Origin: Clostridium sp. CAG:302
GTDB taxonomy: Bacteria; Bacillota_I; Bacilli_A; RF39; UBA660
Reading direction: 5' to 3'
Length of the DNA stretch: 47,389 bases
Assembly: GCA_000431795.1 (NCBI GenBank)
Contig: FR887364.1
Location: 1 to 47,389, forward strand
How positions within the stretch are numbered: position 1 is the first letter of the stretch; each line of letters begins with the position of its first letter. Position numbers and translations under genes: made by a program. Positions 10,983-18,934 of the stretch are shown here, piece by piece. The notes beneath the pieces are model-generated. The model saw only the letters and a program-made list of their open reading frames with translations. It was not told where the DNA came from and did no database searches.

Positions 10983-11007
10983 ACTTAAAACTTACAAGTT
11001 TTTAAGT
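10983..11007 (+). promoter_or_regulatory. Upstream leader hairpin of the operon
   Basis: ACTTAAAAC (10983-10991) pairs with GTTTTTAAGT (10998-11007) with one bulged T. An alternative pairing of AAAACTT (10987-10993) with AAGTTTT (11004-11010) is also possible. It immediately precedes the terminator-like hairpin. Confidence 0.4.
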
Positions 11008-11014
11008 TTTGGAG

Positions 11015-11045
11015 GAGGAGGCCTTACTTTGGTTTCCTCTTTTTT
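11015..11045 (+). terminator. Terminator-like attenuator in the operon leader
   Basis: GAGGAGGCC (11015-11023) pairs with GGTTTCCTC (11031-11039) in nine pairs (two G-T) across a 7-base loop, followed at once by six T. It lies between the promoter at 10943 and the first start at 11080, so most transcripts could end here unless it is bypassed. Confidence 0.6.
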
Positions 11046-11079
11046 AGATAATTTAAATAAAGAAGAGGTGTTTTATAAG

Positions 11080-12006
11080 ATGAAAAAATATTTTATTGGT
11101 ATAATTTGGAAAGATGAAACAACTCCACTTTTACATTTAAAGGATTATACTACATATAAAGATGAATATATAGATGTACCAAATAACTTCAATATTGAAT
11201 TAATTAATAAAAAAATTTGTCTTGGAACAATAAATCCATACACTAGGCAGTATATTAGTTGCAATAATTTAGTTGATAATAGTCAAGTACAATGTGATAA
11301 ATGTAAATATATGTATGATTTTTATAAATGCGTAAAATGTCACGGAGACAATTGTTATGCTAAAAATAAAGATGTCTTAAAATACTGTAATAGTCCACAT
11401 TATGTTTACCTTGCTTATTTTAATGGAAATAAAATTAAAGTTGGAACAGCATCTGAAATTAAAAAGTATGAAAGATTATTGGAACAAGGAGCACTATTTT
11501 CTATTCTTATAGCTAAAACTCCAACTGGAAAAATTGCTAGAGTAATTGAAAAAATAATTATCGATTATGGAATAAGTGGCTTAGTGACTACTAATTATAA
11601 AATGAAAAATATCGTATTTTATCCAAATGATAAAGTAGAAGTGTTAAAGAAACTTACAGATAAATATAAAGAAATATTAAAAATAGTACCAAATGATTAT
11701 CAAAAATATTTAATAGAACCAGAAGTCAATACTTATGACGATTTAGAAAGTAAAATAAATAATGCTATGTTAGTCAAAGAAAATCAATTGAGTATATTTA
11801 ATTCAACAATGTTTAGTGCCAGAGAATATAATATAAAAAAAGACTTTAATACAATAATTGGTAAATATTTGTTTATTATTGGTAAAGTTTTAGCCATAGA
11901 TAACGATGGTCTTATTGAATTAATCGATATAAAAAAAATAGAAGGTTATTTATTTGAATTTAAAAATATTGACCTATGTAATAATAAAAGAATTGGAGGA
12001 AAATAA
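11080..12006 (+). CDS. DUF2797 zinc-binding protein
   Basis: A 308-residue protein with the DUF2797 pattern. The N-terminal cysteine-rich region has C47 before RQYISC61, then CDKC (72-75), CVKC (84-87), C92 and C103. It is followed by HYVYLAYFNGNKIKVGTA (107-124), LLEQGA (133-138) and a helix with E157. The YVYL...KVG order resembles the GIY-YIG nuclease fold, to which I believe DUF2797 is related. No catalytic role is established. I chose ATG 11080, nine bases after AGAGGTG, rather than a TTG at 11029 that lies inside the attenuator loop. It is the first gene of a four-gene operon with a one-base gap to the next. Confidence 0.8.
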   Translation: MKKYFIGIIWKDETTPLLHLKDYTTYKDEYIDVPNNFNIELINKKICLGTINPYTRQYISCNNLVDNSQVQCDKCKYMYDFYKCVKCHGDNCYAKNKDVLKYCNSPHYVYLAYFNGNKIKVGTASEIKKYERLLEQGALFSILIAKTPTGKIARVIEKIIIDYGISGLVTTNYKMKNIVFYPNDKVEVLKKLTDKYKEILKIVPNDYQKYLIEPEVNTYDDLESKINNAMLVKENQLSIFNSTMFSAREYNIKKDFNTIIGKYLFIIGKVLAIDNDGLIELIDIKKIEGYLFEFKNIDLCNNKRIGGK

Positions 12007-12007
12007 A

Positions 12008-12646
12008 ATGAAAAATATTATATGTCCATTTTGTCAAGAATTAGTTGAACCCAAAAAAAGCATAGTAGGTAAAAACAGAATTATAGCAGAAACACCAAAA
12101 TTTGTCGTTTTTCCAACAACAGGTGGAATCGTAGACAATTATCAACTAATTGTTCCAAAAGAACACATAAATTGTTTTGGAGAATTAACCTTAGATGAAT
12201 TGAAAGAGTTAAAAGAAATTATTGAATGGCAAAAGGAAATAAATAAAAAATATTTTAATTCTAGTTTTTCAATGTTTGAACACGGAGCATTATATCCATC
12301 AAATGAAAGTGGAAAGAGCATTATTCATGCACACTTGCATATTTTTCCAAACAATATATCACTACTTGATGAAATATCAAAATATAACTTTGAAACTGAA
12401 GAAATAGATGATATTAATGACTTGAGGCAAATATGTCATGAATATGAAAAATATTTATATTATCTTGATGTCAATGGTAAAAACTATATTATGACTCATC
12501 AAGGAATACCATCGCAGTTTTTAAGAATGGTTTTAGCTAATTCACTGCAAAAGCAAGAATGGAATTGGAGAGAATATCCTTTGATTGATGTAATAGAAAA
12601 AAACTTAGAATTTTATAAAGAAAAAAAATTAATTTATAGGAAATAA
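12008..12646 (+). CDS. HIT-family nucleotide hydrolase/transferase with N-terminal CxxC
   Basis: A 212-residue protein. It opens with ICPFC (a CxxC pair at residues 6 and 9), then the HIT fold (AETPKFVVFPTTGGIVDNYQLIVPKEHINCFGELTLDEL) and the histidine triad HAHLHIF at 107-113 (His 107, 109, 111), preceded by EHGALYPSNESGKS. HIT enzymes form nucleotidyl-histidine intermediates and hydrolyse or transfer NMP. The extra 80-residue C-terminal part (QFLRMVLANSLQKQEWNWREYP) is longer than Hint and recalls CwfJ- or GalT-like relatives. The start is ATG 12008, with GGAGG eight bases upstream that overlaps the end of the preceding gene. Confidence 0.85.
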   Translation: MKNIICPFCQELVEPKKSIVGKNRIIAETPKFVVFPTTGGIVDNYQLIVPKEHINCFGELTLDELKELKEIIEWQKEINKKYFNSSFSMFEHGALYPSNESGKSIIHAHLHIFPNNISLLDEISKYNFETEEIDDINDLRQICHEYEKYLYYLDVNGKNYIMTHQGIPSQFLRMVLANSLQKQEWNWREYPLIDVIEKNLEFYKEKKLIYRK

Positions 12647-12666
12647 CTACTAAGGAGGAAGATAAA

Positions 12667-13452
12667 ATGATAGTATTACCTAACAAAAATTACAATGCCG
12701 CGAATAACGAAAAAATTTCCACATATCAATTTTTAGCAAATGTTGGTTGCCCAGTATTTGATAGTGTACTTTTTGAAGAAAATGAAAAGTTAACAAAAGA
12801 AAAAATCGTACAGTTAAAAGAGACATTAAAATCGGAATATTGTACTATAAGATATCAATATATAAAGCCATGTACAAATCCTATAAGAGGTGGCAATAAA
12901 TCATTAATAGATTTAGAAAAATTAGAAGAGAGAAAAGTAGATGGAACACGAATGTGGCTATTACAACCAATAGATAGAACTAAAAACATATATGGAATAA
13001 ATATGTGCGTTAATAAACCTTTAAATTCGTTTGTTATTGAAAGTGTTGGAAAAGGCTTTGATGTATCAGATATAAATAGAGGAGATATAACACCACACGA
13101 AGTTATTAGTTTTAATTATCCAATTGAAATGGGATGGCAAAATGAATGGTGGAAATATATAAAATTAGATTTTGTAAGTCGTGAACAGTTTGAAAATGAT
13201 AAATTAATTAGAATCAATAAGTTAAAAAAGTTTGGATTGGAACCACAAATGGAAATATTTGATAAAGAATATAAACCACTAGATTATAGTTTGGTTAATA
13301 ATTTAATATATTATGTTAATTTAATTGATGAATTTTGGGATAAGTCAGATGAATATACTATTTCTATATCAATGAATAACAATGGTAAATTAGTTTTTTG
13401 GGATATTCAAACACCAGTAGGAAAATCGAAAATTTTAAGGAGAACCATATGA
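12667..13452 (+). CDS. Possible ATP-grasp-like protein, otherwise unknown
   Basis: A 261-residue protein without a clear family. Features that suggest a divergent ATP-grasp or PEP-synthase-N-like fold are a charged strand with arginine (CTIRYQYIKPC at 59-69), a Gly-rich turn (IRGGNKS, 73-79), a hinge-like strand (RMWLLQPID, 95-103), the segment SFVIESVGKGFDVSDINRGD (121-140), and a C-terminal strand SMNNNGKLVFWDIQTPVGKS that could carry the metal ligands. This is inference from spacing only. The AAGGAGG ribosome site is strong. The stop overlaps the next start (ATGA), so the two products are probably made in fixed ratio. The neighbours (HIT and TIM-barrel enzymes) imply a shared substrate. 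Confidence 0.6.
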   Translation: MIVLPNKNYNAANNEKISTYQFLANVGCPVFDSVLFEENEKLTKEKIVQLKETLKSEYCTIRYQYIKPCTNPIRGGNKSLIDLEKLEERKVDGTRMWLLQPIDRTKNIYGINMCVNKPLNSFVIESVGKGFDVSDINRGDITPHEVISFNYPIEMGWQNEWWKYIKLDFVSREQFENDKLIRINKLKKFGLEPQMEIFDKEYKPLDYSLVNNLIYYVNLIDEFWDKSDEYTISISMNNNGKLVFWDIQTPVGKSKILRRTI

Positions 13453-14336
13453 TTTTAATACCAATAACATATCATTCTAAAAAATATCCAGTAGGTATTA
13501 CAAGTAATATTGATGAAATCGCCGGAAACTTTGATAAAAGTAGTATTTCACCAATAAGGAAGTATTCTCTTCATACAGAATATTCACATATGAAGAGAAA
13601 ATTAGACAATAGCTTAATTAATAAATATCCTAAGCTAAAAAGTTCACAAAAAGATAATATACCACAATTATGGAAAGACAAAGAATGGGCACAAGAGTTT
13701 GCTAATTATATAATAGATTTGATAGGAAATAATCAACCACCAGAAATTATAGAAGTCCATCCACCTTTTAATGATTATTGCCTTGATTTTGATAATTTTT
13801 TTGATACATATATAGAGTTCGAAAGAATAATCCTACAAAAATATCCTAATGTAAAAATATTTATAGAAAATAGATGTGGAACCTTCTATAAAGGTGGTAA
13901 GTTTTTAATTTCTAATTGCAAGTCAATAATTAAATTTTTAAATGAATTATCAAATAGAAATTTAAGACTAAAATTAGTTCTTGATTACCCACAAGTATTC
14001 AGTGCCGAAGCAATAAAAATGGATGACATAAAGTTAAATAAAATTACAGATTTTAATAAAAATATTAATAAATATATTGAATATATTGGAGGTTTCCATT
14101 TATGGGGAAAAAGAAAAAGTGTAAAAGGAAGATGGACTCCTCATACCGGAAATTTAAATACATTTTTTAGCAACAATGAATTGTTAAAAAGTGAATTTAT
14201 ACTTTCGATAAATAAAACATTCAATGATGATAAACCTAGATATTTTGTTCCGGAAGTGAATAGCGGAGAGGAAGATTTACAATCAATAATTTATGATTTA
14301 TTAAATTTTAATGTTATTTTTGATAAAAATAATTAA
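13449..14336 (+). CDS. Xylose-isomerase-like TIM-barrel metalloenzyme
   Basis: A 295-residue protein with the residue order expected of an AP-endonuclease-2/xylose-isomerase-type metal barrel: H104 (IIEVHPPF), E140 (IFIENRCGTFYKGG), D179 (LVLDYPQ), H217 (GGFHLWGK), H232 (RWTPHTGN) and E269 (FVPEVNSGEED). Members are sugar isomerases, epimerases or phosphodiesterase-like enzymes. The substrate here cannot be read. The start ATG at 13449 is six bases after AAGGAG and overlaps the preceding stop by four bases. It is the last gene of the operon. Base use is conspicuously AT-rich (TTA and ATT codons dominate) compared with recD2 upstream. Confidence 0.75.
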   Translation: MILIPITYHSKKYPVGITSNIDEIAGNFDKSSISPIRKYSLHTEYSHMKRKLDNSLINKYPKLKSSQKDNIPQLWKDKEWAQEFANYIIDLIGNNQPPEIIEVHPPFNDYCLDFDNFFDTYIEFERIILQKYPNVKIFIENRCGTFYKGGKFLISNCKSIIKFLNELSNRNLRLKLVLDYPQVFSAEAIKMDDIKLNKITDFNKNINKYIEYIGGFHLWGKRKSVKGRWTPHTGNLNTFFSNNELLKSEFILSINKTFNDDKPRYFVPEVNSGEEDLQSIIYDLLNFNVIFDKNN

Positions 14337-14352
14337 AATATTTCTTTTTCTG

Positions 14353-14361
14353 TGTTATAAT
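14353..14361 (+). promoter_or_regulatory. Extended -10 promoter of the HIT/MazG pair
   Basis: TGTTATAAT, a TGn extended -10 element, lies about 28 bases before the next start codon. There is no good -35. It separates the 14389 gene from the upstream operon transcriptionally. Confidence 0.6.
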
Positions 14362-14388
14362 TAACATAGAGAAAGGAATAGTGAATTC

Positions 14389-14763
14389 ATGAACTGCATT
14401 TTTTGCGATAACTTTATTAAAAACAAAAAAGCTCTATTCGAAAACAAACTTGCCATAGCCTACTTTGATGAATTTCCAGTAAGTAAAGGTCATATATTGA
14501 TAGTCACAAAAAGACATGCACCTACATTCTTTGATATCACAGAAGAAGAACAAATTGCAATATTAGAACTATTAAATAAATGTAAAAAATATTTAGATGA
14601 GAAGTTTTCTCCGACAGGTTATAATATAGGACTAAACTGTGGTAGAGATGCTGGTCAAAGTGTAATGCATATTCATATGCATTTAATACCCAGATATAGT
14701 GGTGATGTTAAAGATCCACGAGGAGGCGTTAGAGGTGTTATTCCAGACAAGAAGAATTATTAA
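14389..14763 (+). CDS. hit: HIT family protein (Hint/Hit-like)
   Basis: A 124-residue classic HIT protein: N-terminal CIFCDNF with a CxxC pair, FDEFPVSKGHILIVTKRHAPTFFD, then the histidine triad HIHMHLIPR with His 94, 96 and 98, and the usual C-terminal GGVRGVIP. These enzymes hydrolyse aminoacyl- or phosphoramidate-linked nucleotides or Ap4A-like dinucleotides. AAAGGAA precedes ATG 14389. It lies 20 bases before a MazG-like pyrophosphohydrolase, so the pair looks like a nucleotide house-cleaning unit. This is the second HIT gene within 2.4 kb. Confidence 0.93.
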   Translation: MNCIFCDNFIKNKKALFENKLAIAYFDEFPVSKGHILIVTKRHAPTFFDITEEEQIAILELLNKCKKYLDEKFSPTGYNIGLNCGRDAGQSVMHIHMHLIPRYSGDVKDPRGGVRGVIPDKKNY

Positions 14764-14782
14764 TTTATAAGGAGGAGAAAAA

Positions 14783-15115
14783 ATGGAAAGAATATATAAT
14801 AAATTAGTAAGAGACAATATTCCAAACATAATTAAAAGTAAAGGAGAAACTCCAGTTACTAGGATATTATCTGAAGATGAGTATAAAAACGAATTAGAAA
14901 AAAAACTTTATGAAGAATACAAAGAAGTAATAGAAGCTAGTGGAAGTGATAGAATTGAAGAACTAGCAGATATGTTGGAAATAATAAACGCACTAGCAAA
15001 GATAGAGAGCAAAACATTAGACAATGTTATTTTAGTTGCCGAACAAAAAAATGAGAAACGTGGTGCCTTTAATGAAAAGATATTTTTAGAAAAAGTAATA
15101 GAGTCTAATAAGTAA
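14783..15115 (+). CDS. MazG-like (YvdC-type) nucleotide pyrophosphohydrolase
   Basis: A 110-residue all-alpha protein beginning with the typical YNKLVRDNIPNII (5-17) and holding the MazG/PRA-PH metal motif: E45xxE48 in LYEEYKEVIEA, then E60xxD63 in EELADMLEII. Such enzymes remove pyrophosphate from non-canonical or regulatory NTPs, or from phosphoribosyl-ATP in the histidine pathway. No his genes are nearby, so a house-cleaning role is more likely. The GGAGG ribosome site is good. A strong terminator follows, making this the end of a two-gene unit with the HIT gene. Confidence 0.85.
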   Translation: MERIYNKLVRDNIPNIIKSKGETPVTRILSEDEYKNELEKKLYEEYKEVIEASGSDRIEELADMLEIINALAKIESKTLDNVILVAEQKNEKRGAFNEKIFLEKVIESNK

Positions 15116-15147
15116 TAAAAATCATTAAGATTTAACATATAAATGAT

Positions 15148-15190
15148 AAAAACCTCATTTCTCATATTTTGAGAAGTGAGGTTTTTATAT
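15148..15190 (+). terminator. Strong terminator after the MazG-like gene
   Basis: AAAAACCTCATTTCTCA pairs almost perfectly with TTGAGAAGTGAGGTTTTT, a stem of about 17 bp with a very small loop, and the T-rich arm forms the U tract. Confidence 0.9.
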
Positions 15191-15254
15191 TATATTAAAA
15201 AACAAATTCACAAAAGATAGAATAGATATTTTATAAATTATGCTTTTGCTTTTA

Positions 15255-15285
15255 ATATAAAAAAAGAAGTAATTACTTTACTTCC
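15255..15285 (-). terminator. rpsT terminator (minus strand)
   Basis: Read on the minus strand, GAAGTAA / TTACTTC with a 5-base loop is followed by seven T. The hairpin overlaps the rpsT stop codon. Confidence 0.75.
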
Positions 15286-15542
15286 ATAGTATTTACTTTT
15301 TTAGTTAATCTAGATTTTTCTCTATCAACTTTATTTTTATGTACTAAACCTTTTACTTTAGCGTTGTCTAAAGATTTGATAGCTAATTTTAATCTATCTT
15401 CAGCTCTTTCTTTGTTACCAGCAGCTACTGCTTTATCAGTTTCTTTAATAGCGTTTTTAACAGTAGATTTTAGTTGTTGGTTTGCTAAAGTTACTTTGTT
15501 AATTTGCTTAATTTTCTTCTTTGCATTTTTAACGTTTGCCAT
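15273..15542 (-). CDS. rpsT: 30S ribosomal protein bS20
   Basis: An 89-residue basic helical protein with the S20 pattern: MANVKNAKKKIKQINK at the start, LKSTVKNAIKETDKAV, LKLAIKSLDNAKVKG and a conserved HKNKVDREKSRL segment. It binds 16S rRNA in the body of the small subunit. Two ATGs are possible. I prefer 15542 because family members start M-A-N and the GGGAGG site is eleven bases away. The upstream ATG at 15551 is only two bases from the ribosome site. It is divergent from gpr, an arrangement also seen in Bacillus where rpsT and gpr are adjacent and divergent. Confidence 0.95.
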   Translation of the reverse strand: MANVKNAKKKIKQINKVTLANQQLKSTVKNAIKETDKAVAAGNKERAEDRLKLAIKSLDNAKVKGLVHKNKVDREKSRLTKKVNTMEVK

Positions 15543-15572
15543 AAATTTCATCTCCTCCCAAAACTAATTATA

Positions 15573-15601
15573 ATTTTACCAAAAAAATGCTAAAAAAGCA
15601 A
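15573..15601 (-). promoter_or_regulatory. rpsT promoter (minus strand)
   Basis: On the minus strand TTGCTT, 17 bases, TAAAAT lies about 30 bases before the rpsT start, in the divergent region shared with gpr. Confidence 0.55.
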
Positions 15602-15644
15602 ATATTTTCGGTACTTTTTGTAAAAAATATTACTGGTGATAACA

Positions 15645-16664
15645 ATGAATCATGAAATTGACCTAAAAAAGTATGATATACATACCGATTTAGTATTAGA
15701 TACCATAGAAAATAGTAGTTTAAATATCAAAAATGATACCTATAATATTGATGATATTAAAGTAACAAAAGTAAATGTTGATGAAGAGACAAGTAAAATA
15801 TTAAATAAGAAAAAAGGTAACTATATTACTATAGAATTTGTAGATGTTACAGATACCACTAATAGAGAGAAAGTAACCAAAGTATTTGAAGATGAACTAA
15901 AGACTATCTTATCTGACTATGATGAATCTTCTATACTAATTGTGGGCCTAGGTAATGCTAAGAGTACTCCAGATAGTCTAGGACCAAAAGCACTTGAAGA
16001 TATTATTGTAACAAGGCATCTATTTCTTCTTGGAAGCCCAGAAGAAAGCATTTTAAAAGTATCCAAAATAGCCCCAGGTGTAATGGCAGACACAGGTATT
16101 GAAACGCAAGATATAATATTATCAATAGCAAAAAAAACAAAACCTAGTCTTATCATAGTAATAGATGCACTAGCGGCCTCCACAATAAGTAGAATAAATA
16201 AGAGTATTCAAATAACTGATACTGGTATCCATCCAGGAAGTGGTATAGGTAACATGCGTAAAGAGATAAGTAATGATACCCTTGGTATACCAGTTATTGC
16301 CATAGGTATTCCCACAGTAGTAGGTTCTTCCATTATTGTATATGATACAATAAATTATTTATTCAAACATATCTCTTACATTAAAGATAATTCATCAAAA
16401 AATAAACTAGTATTTAATAGATATAACTATTTAGATAAAATAAAAGATAAAAACCTAAGTATTGAAGAGAAGAAAGAAGTACTAGGTTTAATAGGAGAAT
16501 TATCTGATACCGATAGAATAAGTTTAATTGAGGAGGTACTAAATTCACTTAACTATAATTTTATTGTAACTCCAAAAGAAATAGATTTCCAAATAGATAA
16601 ATTATCATTAGTAATATCAAGTGGTATAAATAACATAATTTATGACAAAAAAAGTGTCAAGTAA
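15645..16664 (+). CDS. gpr: GPR germination protease
   Basis: A 339-residue protein with family blocks throughout: KKYDIHTDLVLDTIE at the N-terminus, YITIEFVDV, ILIVGLGNAKSTPDSLGPKA, VTRHLFLL, IAPGVMADTGIETQDII, IIVIDALAAS, TDTGIHPGSGIGNMRKEI and a C-terminal VTPKEID. GPR degrades the small acid-soluble proteins that coat spore DNA and is made as a zymogen in the forespore. It is direct evidence that this organism makes endospores. I chose ATG 15645 after GGTGAT rather than the GTG at 15636. No convincing sigma-F/G promoter was visible. The divergent rpsT neighbour matches Bacillus. Confidence 0.95.
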   Translation: MNHEIDLKKYDIHTDLVLDTIENSSLNIKNDTYNIDDIKVTKVNVDEETSKILNKKKGNYITIEFVDVTDTTNREKVTKVFEDELKTILSDYDESSILIVGLGNAKSTPDSLGPKALEDIIVTRHLFLLGSPEESILKVSKIAPGVMADTGIETQDIILSIAKKTKPSLIIVIDALAASTISRINKSIQITDTGIHPGSGIGNMRKEISNDTLGIPVIAIGIPTVVGSSIIVYDTINYLFKHISYIKDNSSKNKLVFNRYNYLDKIKDKNLSIEEKKEVLGLIGELSDTDRISLIEEVLNSLNYNFIVTPKEIDFQIDKLSLVISSGINNIIYDKKSVK

Positions 16665-16725
16665 TAGTAAAATTCTTTTAATTTAAATTTATATAATATA
16701 TAATTATATTAGGAGAGTGATAGAC

Positions 16726-17910
16726 ATGAGATATGTAGGAACTACCGCGAGAGGTATAAGAACAGGAATAATTAAAGAAGGAGATAATCTCGAAGAGATT
16801 GTTGTAAATTCAGTCCTTAGAGCCAGTGAAAGTGAAAACTTTAAAATACGCGACCGTGATATAATTGGAGTAACTGAAGCAGTTGTCGGTATTGCCAGTG
16901 GTAACTATGTCACAGTAGATGATATAGCGGAAGATATAAAAAACAAATTTCCAAATAAAGAAGTTGGTTTAGTATTTCCAATATTAAGTAGAAATAGATT
17001 TTCTATGATACTAAAAGGTATTGCTAGAGGAGTAGATAAGATATATATGTTACTTTCTTATCCAGCAGATGAAGTAGGTAATCATTTATTTAGTGAGGAC
17101 TTATTAGATAAATATAATATTAATCCATATAGTGATTCATTTGGTATTGAGAAGTATAATGAATACTTTAGAAATATCGTCCACGAATTCACAGGAGTAA
17201 ATTATATAGATGTATATACTGAAATATGTGAAAAAGAAAATTGTAAAATAGAATTTATTTTCTCTAATAATCCAAAAGAAATATTAAAATATACTAAAGA
17301 TGTTTTAGCATGTGATATCCATACTAGAGAAAGAACTAAGACGTTATTAAAAGAAGCTAATATTATATTAGGACTAGATAACATAATGACTCATAGTATC
17401 AATAGTAGCGGTTACAATGCTGAATATGGACTATTAGGTTCAAACAAGAGTACTGATGAAAAATTAAAACTATTTCCTAAAGATGGCTTAAATTTAGTTT
17501 TAGGTATTCAGAAAAGAATGTTTGAAGAAACAGGCAAGAAATTAGAAGTATTAATATATGGCGATGGTGCTTTTAAAGATCCAGTAGGTAAAATATGGGA
17601 ATTAGCGGATCCTGTAGTATCACCAGCATATACAGATGGATTAAAAGGTACTCCAAATGAGATAAAACTAAAATATGTATCTGATAATACCTTATCAAAC
17701 CTACGAGGAGATGCTCTTAATGAAGCCATGAAAGAAGAGATAAAGAAAAAAGAATCAAATCTAGTAGGCCAAAATAAGAGTTTAGGAACAACCCCAAGAA
17801 GAATAGTAGACCTAGTGGGTTCATTATGTGACCTTACTAGTGGTTCAGGAGATAAAGGAACACCTGTAATATTAATACAAGGATACTTTGATAATTATGC
17901 TAATGACTAA
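16726..17910 (+). CDS. CofE-like gamma-glutamyl ligase family protein
   Basis: A 394-residue protein resembling the coenzyme F420-0:L-glutamate ligase family, which in archaea and actinobacteria adds glutamate to F420. Visible features are an N-terminal GTTARGIRTGIIKEGDNL, the middle block RDIIGVTEAVVGIASGNYV, IYGDGAFKDPVGKIWELADP and a C-terminal GTTPRRIVDLVGSLCDLTSG. No other F420 genes are in the window, and Bacillota homologues are widely annotated this way without known F420, so the substrate is open. AGGAG lies ten bases before ATG 16726. A GTG at 16717 is too close to it. It lies 16 bases before GAPDH and probably shares its transcript. Confidence 0.75.
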   Translation: MRYVGTTARGIRTGIIKEGDNLEEIVVNSVLRASESENFKIRDRDIIGVTEAVVGIASGNYVTVDDIAEDIKNKFPNKEVGLVFPILSRNRFSMILKGIARGVDKIYMLLSYPADEVGNHLFSEDLLDKYNINPYSDSFGIEKYNEYFRNIVHEFTGVNYIDVYTEICEKENCKIEFIFSNNPKEILKYTKDVLACDIHTRERTKTLLKEANIILGLDNIMTHSINSSGYNAEYGLLGSNKSTDEKLKLFPKDGLNLVLGIQKRMFEETGKKLEVLIYGDGAFKDPVGKIWELADPVVSPAYTDGLKGTPNEIKLKYVSDNTLSNLRGDALNEAMKEEIKKKESNLVGQNKSLGTTPRRIVDLVGSLCDLTSGSGDKGTPVILIQGYFDNYAND

Positions 17911-17926
17911 GAAAGAGGAGAAGATT

Positions 17927-18934
17927 ATGAAAATAGCAATTAATGGTTTTGGAAGAATAGGAAGACTAGTATTTAGATTAATGGAAGAAGATAATTATTT
18001 TGATATAGTAGCTATTAATGACTTAAGTACACCAGAAGAATTAGCTTATCTTCTTAAGTATGATACTAATCATCGTAACTATAATAAAGAAATAACTTAT
18101 GATGAAGAAAACATTATAATAGAGGGTAAAAAAGTAAGAGTATACAAAGAAATGGATCCAACAAATTTACCTTGGAAAGAACTTGAAATAGATCTAGTAT
18201 TTGAATGTACTGGAAAATTTACTAAAGAAGAAGATGCCATGAAGCATGTTACAGCAGGAGCTAAAAAGGTATTAGTAAGTGCTCCGTGCAAAGGAAATGT
18301 CAAGACTGTTGTCTATAATGTAAATGATGATATCCTAGACGATAGTGATAAAATAGTGAGTGCAGCTTCATGCACTACTAACTGTCTTGCACCCGTACTA
18401 AAATTAGTAGATGATAACTTTGGTATCATAAAAGGATTTATGACTACAATTCATGCTTATACAAACGATCAAGTAACACTAGATGTAAGTCATAAGAAAG
18501 GTAGTCATTCCAGAAGAGGTAGAGCATGTGCTATGAATATTGTTCCAACTTCAACAGGAGCAGCTACCGCTATTGGAAAAGTTATACCAAGTCTTGAAGG
18601 TAAATTATCAGGAGGAGCAATTAGAGTACCAGTATCAGATGGTTCATTAATAGATTTATCACTAGAATTAGAAGAAAAGACTACTGAAGATGAAATAAAT
18701 AGTATGTTTTTAAATAATGAAAGTGAAACTATTAAAGGTACTTTTGATCCAATAGTATCTTCGGATATAATTAGTTCTACTTATGGAGCAGTAGTGGATT
18801 TATCCTTAACAAAAGTACTTGAAGTAGATGGTAAGCAATTAGTTAAAATTATTGCTTGGTATGATAATGAAATGGGATATTCAGCACAAATGGTTAGAAC
18901 TGCTAAAATATTATTAGGAGGAGAAAATGAGTAA
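17927..18934 (+). CDS. gap: Glyceraldehyde-3-phosphate dehydrogenase
   Basis: A 335-residue complete glycolytic GAPDH: Rossmann start KIAINGFGRIGRLVFR, coenzyme segment VAINDLSTPEEL with the Asp typical of NAD preference, active-site SAASCTTNCLAP, catalytic His in FMTTIHAYTNDQ, then SRRGRACAMNIVPTSTGAA and the C-terminal WYDNEMGYS. It oxidises glyceraldehyde 3-phosphate to 1,3-bisphosphoglycerate in the cytoplasm. The start is ATG 17927 with AGAGGAG upstream. No pgk or tpi follows. Instead an unknown 122-residue protein overlaps its end by eight bases, so gap is not in the usual gap-pgk-tpi operon here. Confidence 0.97.
   Translation: MKIAINGFGRIGRLVFRLMEEDNYFDIVAINDLSTPEELAYLLKYDTNHRNYNKEITYDEENIIIEGKKVRVYKEMDPTNLPWKELEIDLVFECTGKFTKEEDAMKHVTAGAKKVLVSAPCKGNVKTVVYNVNDDILDDSDKIVSAASCTTNCLAPVLKLVDDNFGIIKGFMTTIHAYTNDQVTLDVSHKKGSHSRRGRACAMNIVPTSTGAATAIGKVIPSLEGKLSGGAIRVPVSDGSLIDLSLELEEKTTEDEINSMFLNNESETIKGTFDPIVSSDIISSTYGAVVDLSLTKVLEVDGKQLVKIIAWYDNEMGYSAQMVRTAKILLGGENE

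Noticed and set aside
11029..11079. TTG start extending the DUF2797 protein by 17 residues
   Set aside because: It would begin in the loop of the terminator-like hairpin and has no spaced ribosome site, while ATG 11080 has AGAGGTG nine bases upstream and begins at the family-like residue pattern.
15552..15644. Sigma-F/G promoter for gpr
   Set aside because: I searched the divergent region for GNATR and CATNNTA-type boxes at the right spacing and found no convincing pair.
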